Positions 48,283 through 54,921 of a stretch of DNA of 64,000 nucleotides are shown piece by piece. Source of the DNA: Sphingomonas adhaesiva (GTDB lineage: Bacteria > Pseudomonadota > Alphaproteobacteria > Sphingomonadales > Sphingomonadaceae); NCBI RefSeq assembly GCF_002374855.1, contig NZ_NWVC01000008.1, positions 115,074 through 179,073 on the forward strand, written 5' to 3'. The notes beneath the pieces were generated by a model that saw only the letters and a program-made list of their open reading frames with translations, was not told the origin of the DNA and did no database searches. A program made the position numbers and the translations under genes. How positions within the stretch are numbered: position 1 is the first letter of the stretch; the number at the start of each line of letters is the position of its first letter.

Positions 48283-49619
48283 GCCCATTCCCCCACGTCT
48301 TCGATGACCGGCACGGTCGCGCCGATCAGTCCCCGTTCTTCCCACGCCGCCGCCGCGCGGAGCAAGGCCGCCTCGCCCCCGCGCCGCCCGATCAGCTGCA
48401 ATCCGATCGGCAGCGCCCCGCCCGCGCGTCGCAACGGCACCGCCAGCGACGGCAGCCCGGCGAAGCTGATCGGCTGGGTATGGATGCCCAGGTCCGCACG
48501 CGCCGGCACCCGCTGACCGTCGATGGTGATGAACGGATCGTCGATCCGCGGCGCGACGCACGGCGCCGCCGGCGCCAGCAGCACGTCGTGATCCGCGATC
48601 AGCGCATCCACCGCCGCGCGAAACGCATCGCGGAACGCGCATGCCTCGTCATACAGCGCGCGCGGCAGCAGCGCGCCGGCGAGCAATCGGTCGCGCACCG
48701 CCGGATCGAACGCCATCGCGTCGCGCGCCAGCGCCTCGCGGTGTAGCGCGCCGCCTTCGTAAGCGGTGATGACGAACGCCGCCGACCGCGCGCGCGCGAT
48801 ATCGGGCAGCTCCAGCAGCGGCGCACCCGCCGCCAGCGCGTCGATCGCCGCGATCTGATCGGCGTCGGTATTCTCGCGGAACCGCCCGCCCAGCCGCGCC
48901 AGCCGCGGCGGCGCGCCGGTGCCGACGTCCTGTCCGGCGAGCACCTGCCACGCCAGCGCCATGTCCGCCGCGCTGCCCGCGAACGGCCCGGCATCGTCGA
49001 AACTTTCCGCGAACGGGAACACCCCCGCCATCGGCAGCGCGCCGTGCGTCGGCTTCAACCCGTACAATCCGGTCAGGCTGGCGGGCACGCGCACCGATCC
49101 GTTGGTGTCCGATCCCAGCGCCAGCGGCACGATCCCCGCCGCCACCACCGCCGCCGATCCGCCCGACGATCCGCCCGCCAGCCGGTCCGGTGCGTGCGGG
49201 TTGCGCGTCGTGCCGTGGCGCGCGTTGATCGTCGCGAAGCCATAGGCGAATTCGTCCATGTTCAGCGTCGCGACCAGCACCGCGCCCGCCGCCTGCATCC
49301 GCCGCACCGCCTCCGCATCGCACGCCGCCGGCGGCGCATCGGCATAAAGCGCCGACCCCGCGGTCGTCGGCAAGCCCGCAACGTCGAACAGGTCCTTCAC
49401 GCCATAGGGCACGCCCGCCAGCGGCCCGGGGTCACGCCCCGCCGCCACCGCGGCATCGACCGCGCCCGCCTCCGCCAGCGCGCGCTCGCCCAGCCGGCGG
49501 GTCACCGCGCACAGCGCCGGTTCCGCCGCGTCGATCGCCGCCAGCGCGCGCAACGCGACGTCGCGCGCGGACACGGTGCCGGCGCGCACCGCCGCCGCGA
49601 TCTCGCCGGCAGTCCTCAT
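48279..49619 (-). CDS. AtzE/HpxY-family amidase
   Basis: The 446-residue amidase-signature enzyme has catalytic K75 (GVPYGVKDLFDV), the GGSSGGS loop at 149-155 with the cis-Ser, and nucleophile S175 in SDTNGSVRVP. Full-length similarity runs to AtzE-type amidohydrolases, which in other bacteria need the small partner AtzG; Klebsiella HpxY of the urate cluster is of the same family. No AtzG/HpxX-like gene is in this operon. A role in hydrolysis of oxalurate or another N-carbamoyl intermediate is inferred. It is ATGA-coupled on both sides. Confidence 0.85.
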   Translation of the reverse strand: MRTAGEIAAAVRAGTVSARDVALRALAAIDAAEPALCAVTRRLGERALAEAGAVDAAVAAGRDPGPLAGVPYGVKDLFDVAGLPTTAGSALYADAPPAACDAEAVRRMQAAGAVLVATLNMDEFAYGFATINARHGTTRNPHAPDRLAGGSSGGSAAVVAAGIVPLALGSDTNGSVRVPASLTGLYGLKPTHGALPMAGVFPFAESFDDAGPFAGSAADMALAWQVLAGQDVGTGAPPRLARLGGRFRENTDADQIAAIDALAAGAPLLELPDIARARSAAFVITAYEGGALHREALARDAMAFDPAVRDRLLAGALLPRALYDEACAFRDAFRAAVDALIADHDVLLAPAAPCVAPRIDDPFITIDGQRVPARADLGIHTQPISFAGLPSLAVPLRRAGGALPIGLQLIGRRGGEAALLRAAAAWEERGLIGATVPVIEDVGEWA

Positions 49620-50752
49620 GCCGCCGGCCCGCGCAGCGTCGCGGCATGGCGCGTCAGCAGTTCCAGATTGGCCGCCACCCCCGGCAGGCAGGCGTCGGGG
49701 ATGACGAACCCTGCGCGTGCCGCCGCGGCGACCGCGCCGTCTACGCCGACCGGCGGCAGGATTGCGGCGTCGCGCGCCGCCGCGGCTCTTGCGAAGCGCC
49801 CCGCCAGCGCCGCGCACAGGAACAATTGCAGCTGGTGGAACACCATCAGCGGCAACACCACCAGCCCGACCTCAGCCGGCGCGAACAGCGCGCCCGCCAT
49901 CGGCACGCCCGACACCAGGCTCTTCTTCGACCCGCAGAACAGCAGCACGATCGCATCCTCGCGCGACAGGCCGGCGACGCGCGCCGCGACGACATTGGCC
50001 ACCATCACCACCGCCAGGATCAGCGCGCACCACAAAAGCAGCCCCGCCAGGTCCAGCGCGCCGACACGCTGCCAGATGCCCTCCACCACCGCCGCGCTGA
50101 ACGCGGCATAGACGACCAGCAGGATCGATCCGCGATCGACCGGTTGCAGCACCGCCTTGTGCCGCGCCACGAACCCGCCGATCCACGGGCGCAGCAGGTG
50201 CCCGGCGACGAACGGCAACAGCAGTTGCAACGCGATCGTCTTCACCGATCCCCACGCCATGCCGCCCGCGCCCGCGCCCGCCGACGGATGCATGAAAACC
50301 TGCACCAGCAGCGGCGTCGCGACGATCCCGATCAGGTTGGACAGCGACGCACTGCACACCGCCGCCGCGACACTGCCACGCGCCATCGCGGTAAAGGCGA
50401 TCGACGATTGCACCGTCGACGGCAGCAGCGTCAGGAACAGCAGCCCCGACGCCAGCACCGGGTCGATCGCCCCGCCGCCGACCCGCAGCACCGCCAGCCC
50501 GACGATCGGAAACAGGACATAAGTGGACGCCAGCACCAAAGCGTGCAGCCGCCAGTTGCCCATCCCCGCGACGATCGCCTCGCGCGACAACTTTGCGCCG
50601 TGCAGGAAGAACAGCAGCGCGATCGCCGCATCGGCCAGCATCCCGAACGCCGTCGCCCACCGCCCCGTCGCCGGCAGCAGCGATGCCGCCGCGACGGTGC
50701 CGATCAGCCACAACAGGAACGGGTCGACCAACGGCAGGGACAAACGACGCAT
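49616..50752 (-). CDS. BASS-type (bile acid:sodium symporter family) transporter
   Basis: The 378-residue membrane protein has about ten helices in the SBF-like/YfeH arrangement: FFLHGAKLSREAIVAGMGNWRLHALVLASTYVLFPIVG, LTLLPSTVQSSIAFTAMARGSVAAAVCSASLSNLIGIVATPLL, and FCGSKKSLVSGVPMAGALF. Family members carry organic anions with Na+. It heads the 18-gene operon with the candidate operator 34 bp upstream. It may import or export an anionic purine product such as urate, allantoate or oxalate; the substrate is not known. Confidence 0.85.
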   Translation of the reverse strand: MRRLSLPLVDPFLLWLIGTVAAASLLPATGRWATAFGMLADAAIALLFFLHGAKLSREAIVAGMGNWRLHALVLASTYVLFPIVGLAVLRVGGGAIDPVLASGLLFLTLLPSTVQSSIAFTAMARGSVAAAVCSASLSNLIGIVATPLLVQVFMHPSAGAGAGGMAWGSVKTIALQLLLPFVAGHLLRPWIGGFVARHKAVLQPVDRGSILLVVYAAFSAAVVEGIWQRVGALDLAGLLLWCALILAVVMVANVVAARVAGLSREDAIVLLFCGSKKSLVSGVPMAGALFAPAEVGLVVLPLMVFHQLQLFLCAALAGRFARAAAARDAAILPPVGVDGAVAAAARAGFVIPDACLPGVAANLELLTRHAATLRGPAA

Positions 50753-50785
50753 GATGCGATCCTGATGCCCGCCCAGCCCCTATCC

Positions 50786-50822
50786 ATCAAACGCAATGAT
50801 CGGAACGGATCGTTGCAAAAAT
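50786..50822. promoter_or_regulatory. Candidate LysR operator, copy B
   Basis: Same 14-nt arms as copy A (ATCAAACGCAATGA and ATCGTTGCAAAAAT) around a different 9-nt spacer. It lies 34 bp before the first ATG of the 18-gene operon (BASS gene, minus strand). In 64 kb I found only these two copies by eye. Confidence 0.8.
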
Positions 50823-51124
50823 GAGCGCAGGGGTGCCTCCATCTGTCCAGCGAAAGCCGGAATCTCCCGCGGCTCGCACGCGGCCGGTCGCCAGACGCTC
50901 ACGTCATCCCAGCGAAGGCTGGGATCTTACGCGGAAAGCGCGCGGCCGGTCGCCAAAGGCCCCAGCCTTCGCTGGGGCGACGCTGTGTTCGTCCAAACGC
51001 GTAGAGATGCGCGCGCTCCCCGAAACGGCGTCCTGAAACGCAGGGGGTGCTTCGCGTCACCGCAACCTCTCTACGCCTCCGCGTCTCTGCGCGATCAACC
51101 CTTCTTCCTTACAGGCTCAGCGCC
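50823..51124. other. Intergenic region holding repeats, no gene
   Basis: Between the operon start and the convergent cytochrome b gene end are 302 bp without a credible ORF. It holds the 47-nt direct repeats described separately and, further right, GTAGAGATGCGCG/CTCTCTACGCC-type repeated stretches near 51000-51080, with no recognised RNA gene. Confidence 0.6.
50847..50978. repeat. 47-nt tandem direct repeats plus palindromes
   Basis: Two 47-bp units (50847-50893 and 50909-50955, period 62) share CCAGCGAA at the start and CGCGGCCGGTCGCCA at the end. Unit 2 begins with the perfect palindrome CCCAGC-GAAG-GCTGGG (50908-50923). A third, inverted palindrome CCCAGC-CTTC-GCTGGG follows at 50962-50977. 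This is a dispersed intergenic repeat family; a further copy of the core is at 30574-30589. Confidence 0.8.
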
Positions 51125-51787
51125 TCAGAACCGGAACCCGCGCGACACCGCCCACGCAGCGGCGCCTGCGATCGCCACGCCCAGCAGCGCGCGCCACCAC
51201 GACGCGCCCAGCGGCTCCACCGCCTCGCCCTCCGCCACAACGCGCCGTCCGTGGATCATCGCGCCGATCAGGTTGCGCCCGCGGACCAGATACACCAGCA
51301 CCGCCGCGACATGCAGCGCGATCAGCGCGAGCAGCACGTTGAAGATCGCGCCATGCCATTCGGCCGCCATCCGCCCCTGGTCGAAGGTGACGTAATCGGC
51401 CAGCGGCCCGCTCTCCAGTCCGTCGACATCGACCGCGAACAGCCCCGCCGTCACCATCGCCGCGACGGTCGCCAGCATCGCCACGACGCTCCACCCGCCC
51501 AGCGGGTTGTGCCCCGGCGGCGCTCCCGCTCCGCCGCGGACATAGGCGATCACCGCGCGCGGGCCGCGCACGAAGCGGGCAAAGCGCGCGGTGCGCCCGC
51601 CCGCCACGCCCCAGAACAGCCGGAACACCACCAGCGCAAGGATGGCGTAGCCCGACGTGCGGTGCCACTCCATCTCATGGTTCTCGCCGCTCCACCACGA
51701 AAACGCGATCAGCGCGACCAGCAGCCCGTGGAACAGCCGCACCGGCACGTCCCACAACGGCGCGGCACGGGTGGTGCCGGTCGTCAT
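51125..51787 (-). CDS. Cytochrome b561-type membrane protein
   Basis: The 220-residue protein has four main helices with His ligands in WDVPVRLFHGLLVAL, EMEWHRTSGYAILALVVFRLFWG, AEWHGAIFNVLLALIALHVAAVLVY. It is a prokaryotic di-haem b-type cytochrome that passes electrons across or along the inner membrane. ATG 51787 overlaps the cytochrome c gene stop (TGATG), a common cyt c/cyt b pairing. It is the last gene of the redox cluster. Confidence 0.9.
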   Translation of the reverse strand: MTTGTTRAAPLWDVPVRLFHGLLVALIAFSWWSGENHEMEWHRTSGYAILALVVFRLFWGVAGGRTARFARFVRGPRAVIAYVRGGAGAPPGHNPLGGWSVVAMLATVAAMVTAGLFAVDVDGLESGPLADYVTFDQGRMAAEWHGAIFNVLLALIALHVAAVLVYLVRGRNLIGAMIHGRRVVAEGEAVEPLGASWWRALLGVAIAGAAAWAVSRGFRF

Positions 51788-52239
51788 CAATCCTCGGCGC
51801 GGAACTGGCGGTGGCAGGCGGCACAGGTCGCGCCGGTCGCCTTCATCTGCGCGCGGATCGCGGTGACGTCGCCGCCGTTGGTCACCGCCACCAGCTTGCC
51901 GGATTCGGCGATCAACGCCTTCATCTGCGCATCGAAAGCGGCGCGGTTGGTCCAGATCGCGGGCAGCGCCTCGGTCTTCACGCCCGCGCCGGGGCCGGTG
52001 CCGGCGGGGAACAGCGCGGCCTGCTGGCGCGCGGTGGTGGCGATCGTCTGCGCCGCGGCGACCATCGCCGGCTTGGCGGGGGCGTCGGATTTCAGCTGGT
52101 CGCCCAGCGCCTTCATCGCCGCGCCCATCTTCTTGAAACCGGCGTGGCGGGCGGCGACCACCTGCTGCGGGGGCGGTGCCGCGGCGGTCAGCGTGGCCAG
52201 CACCAGCGCTGCGCGGATCGTGTTGCGCATCATCGTCAT
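51787..52239 (-). CDS. Cytochrome c'-like periplasmic cytochrome
   Basis: The 150-residue protein has a signal peptide ending TAAA/P, a four-helix body, and a single C-terminal haem motif CAACHRQFR, as in cytochrome c'/c556. It probably exchanges electrons with the cytochrome b encoded next to it. ATG 52239 has a GGGAG site 9 nt upstream; an in-frame ATG at 52278 overlaps the ankyrin stop (ATGA) and could also be used. Confidence 0.88.
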   Translation of the reverse strand: MTMMRNTIRAALVLATLTAAAPPPQQVVAARHAGFKKMGAAMKALGDQLKSDAPAKPAMVAAAQTIATTARQQAALFPAGTGPGAGVKTEALPAIWTNRAAFDAQMKALIAESGKLVAVTNGGDVTAIRAQMKATGATCAACHRQFRAED

Positions 52240-52274
52240 CTCGTGTCGCTCCCTCGAAGCTGATCGGCGGTGCG

Positions 52275-53588
52275 TCATCGCGTCGCCGCGCCCGTCATCA
52301 CTGTAGCGGGCGGATAGATGGTGCGGAAGATCGCGCGCACCTCGCTCAATCCCCCGTCCGCCAGCTGCGCCGGGGTAGTGCCGCGGCGGTCGGCGGCGTC
52401 GGCGCGCGCGCCATGCGCCGCCAGCAACCGCAACATCGCCTCCAGTTCGGGCGGGGCCGTGTCGCCGATCGTGCCCAGCAGGACGTGCAGCGCGGTGTCG
52501 CCGTTGCGGTCCGTCACGGTCGCGTCGGGCGCGATCGCCAGTGCCTGCGCCAGCGCCGCCGCACTGCCGCCGCGCGCCGCCGCCAGCACCACATTGGTCC
52601 CGTCCGGCAGTAACGCGCGCCCGTCACCCCCACCCGCCAGGATCGCCGCCATCGCCGCGGCATGACCGTTGGCGGCCGCGATCAGCAGCGGCGGGGTGGG
52701 CGGGACGGGCGGCGGCGGCACGCCGAAATTCGCCTCCGTCACCCAGGTGATGCGCGACGGCCCGGTCAGCCCGTTGGGGTCCGCCCCATGCGCCAGCAGC
52801 GCGCGGACCAGCGCCGCGTCGCCCCCCGCCGCGGCGGCGTGCAGCGGCTGCTGCCCGTTGCGGTCGCGCACCGCCATGTCCGCGCCGGGCAGCCCCGCCA
52901 GCCGTTCGGCGATGCGCCAGTTGGACTGGTACAGCGCCAGTTGCAGCGCGCTGGTATCCTCCGGCGCGCGATCGGTGGTGCGCCCACCCGCCGCCAGCAA
53001 CACCTCCGCAGTCGCCGCATCGCCGCCCTTGATCGCATAGAGCAGCGGCGTCATCCCCCCGTCCGAACGACGGTGCAGGTCGGCGCCGGCCCCCAGCAAC
53101 GCACGCACCGCTTCTGCGCGACCGGCGTAGGCGGCCCACATCAGCGGCGTCTGGCCGCGTGAATCCGCGACGTCCACCGGCCCCCGCACGGTCAGCATCC
53201 GCGCCACGATCGCCGCCGGGCCGCGCCCCGCGCACGTCGCCAGCGGCGTCACACCGTCGCGATCGGCGTGCCGCACCGGTGCACCGGCGTCGAGAAGCAC
53301 GGTCAATATCCGCTCCCCACCGCGCTCGCACGCCAGCGCCAGCGGGGTCAGTCCGTCGTCATCCGCCACGTTCGCGCGCGCGCCGGCGTGCAGCAACGCC
53401 TCCACCACCTCGGCATCCTGCACCTCCACCGCCTTCAGCAGCGGCGTCGCGCCGTAATCGCCGCGCCGGTTGACGTCCGCACCCGCCGCGATCGCCGCGC
53501 GCACCGCCGCCGCATCGTCCGCCGCCACCGCGCGCGCCAGCGCGTCCTGCCCCGCCAGCGCCGCCGCCAGCATCATCACGCTAACCAT
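52275..53588 (-). CDS. Ankyrin repeat protein, predicted exported
   Basis: The 437-residue protein has an N-terminal hydrophobic stretch (MVSVMMLAAALAGQDA) that may be a signal peptide, then about ten ankyrin repeats such as GDYGATPLLKAVEVQDAEVVEALLHAGARANV and DSRGQTPLMWAAYAGRAEAVRALLGAGADL. Ankyrin stacks bind proteins; no catalytic motif is seen. It overlaps the DUF1552 stop by 8 nt and is followed by the cytochrome genes, so it is likely a scaffold of that cluster. Confidence 0.9.
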   Translation of the reverse strand: MVSVMMLAAALAGQDALARAVAADDAAAVRAAIAAGADVNRRGDYGATPLLKAVEVQDAEVVEALLHAGARANVADDDGLTPLALACERGGERILTVLLDAGAPVRHADRDGVTPLATCAGRGPAAIVARMLTVRGPVDVADSRGQTPLMWAAYAGRAEAVRALLGAGADLHRRSDGGMTPLLYAIKGGDAATAEVLLAAGGRTTDRAPEDTSALQLALYQSNWRIAERLAGLPGADMAVRDRNGQQPLHAAAAGGDAALVRALLAHGADPNGLTGPSRITWVTEANFGVPPPPVPPTPPLLIAAANGHAAAMAAILAGGGDGRALLPDGTNVVLAAARGGSAAALAQALAIAPDATVTDRNGDTALHVLLGTIGDTAPPELEAMLRLLAAHGARADAADRRGTTPAQLADGGLSEVRAIFRTIYPPATVMTGAATR

Positions 53589-54921
53589 GCGTCAGCGCCC
53601 CCAGCGGCGCGGTGCTGTCGCCGAACGCGGTCGCCGGCACGTCCAGCACGTTCAGGGCGGCCAGCAGCAGGTTCGACATCGTCGTCCCCTTCTCCACCGC
53701 GACATGCCGCCCGCCCGGCACCAGCCCGCCCGCGACCACCACCGGCAGGTCCATATGGTCATGCTCGTTCGAATCGCCGAACGCCGATCCGCGCAGCACC
53801 AGCGTGCGGTCCAGCAGCGATGCCTCGCCGTCCTTCGTCTCGGCCATCCGCTTCAGATAATAAGCGAAATATTCCATGTGGTGGCGGTTGATGCGCGCCA
53901 GCTTCGCCATCTTCTCCGGGCTGTTGCCGTGGTGGCTCAGCATATGGTGCGAATCCGGCACGCCGATTTCGGGATAGGTGCGGTTGGACAGCTCGCGCCC
54001 GATCATGAACGTGCCGACACGCGTGATGTCGGCCTGCATCGCCAGCACCTGCAGATCGATCATCAGCCGCACGTGCTGGTCGAACGAATCCGGTATCCCC
54101 GCCGGCCGCTCGATCCCCGCCGCTGCGTCACCCGCACCGCCTGCGGCGGCGCGCTGGATGCGCTTCTCGATCTCGCGCGTCGCCTCCAGATATTCGTCCA
54201 GCTTGTGCCGGTCGTCCTGCCCCAGCGTGCCGGACAGGCGCGCGGTATCCTCGCGCACGAAATCCAGGATGCTGGTCTGCCGCCGCGCCTGCGCCAGCCG
54301 GCTGGCGGGGTCCAGCGCGTCGCCGTCACCGAACAGCCGCTCGAACACGTCGCGCGGGTTGGCGGTGACCGGCAGCGGCACCGTCGCGTTCCGCCACGAA
54401 ATGCCGTTGGTATAGGCGCAGCTGTAGCCGATGTCGCAACTGCCCAGCAGGCTGGCCTGGTCGATCCCCAATTCCAGCGACGGCAGCGGCGTCGCCTCCC
54501 CCAGATGCGCGGCATAGACCTGATCCATCGACACGCCGCAGTGGATGTCGCTGCCCTCGGTCTGGCGCACGTGCACCCCGGTCAGGAACGCGGGACACGA
54601 CCGGCCATGGCCCGCCGGCCGGTCCCCCATCGCCGCCGCCTGCGGATGGCCCAGGCCGGTCACCACGGTCACGCGGTCGCGGAACGGCGCCAGCGGCGCC
54701 AGCGTGTCGGGCAGCACCAGCGCGCCGCCGCTGCCGGCGGGGCGGAAGCCGTCCATCATCATGCCGTTGGGCGAATAGAACACCTGCAGCCGCTTCGGCC
54801 GGGCCGCGCGGTCGGCGGCGCGCGCGGCGGGCGCCATCGCCTCCAGGAACGGCAGCGCGATGGCGGTGCCGGCGCCGCGCAGCAACGTGCGCCGGGCGAT
54901 CGGGGCGCGCAATATCCTCAT
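53581..54921 (-). CDS. DUF1552 protein, Tat-exported
   Basis: The 446-residue protein begins with a Tat signal (ARRTLLRGAGTAIALPFLEAM) and has the DUF1552 body: KRLQVFYSPNGMMMDGFRP, HQAAAMGDRPAGHGRSCPAFLTG-type region, and MIGRELSNRTYPEIGVPDSHHMLSHHGN. Related proteins are common in planctomycetes next to DUF1592 proteins, all uncharacterised. Tat export implies folding, perhaps with a cofactor, in the cytoplasm. It is ATGA-coupled to the DUF1592 gene. Confidence 0.9.
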   Translation of the reverse strand: MRILRAPIARRTLLRGAGTAIALPFLEAMAPAARAADRAARPKRLQVFYSPNGMMMDGFRPAGSGGALVLPDTLAPLAPFRDRVTVVTGLGHPQAAAMGDRPAGHGRSCPAFLTGVHVRQTEGSDIHCGVSMDQVYAAHLGEATPLPSLELGIDQASLLGSCDIGYSCAYTNGISWRNATVPLPVTANPRDVFERLFGDGDALDPASRLAQARRQTSILDFVREDTARLSGTLGQDDRHKLDEYLEATREIEKRIQRAAAGGAGDAAAGIERPAGIPDSFDQHVRLMIDLQVLAMQADITRVGTFMIGRELSNRTYPEIGVPDSHHMLSHHGNSPEKMAKLARINRHHMEYFAYYLKRMAETKDGEASLLDRTLVLRGSAFGDSNEHDHMDLPVVVAGGLVPGGRHVAVEKGTTMSNLLLAALNVLDVPATAFGDSTAPLGALTHG

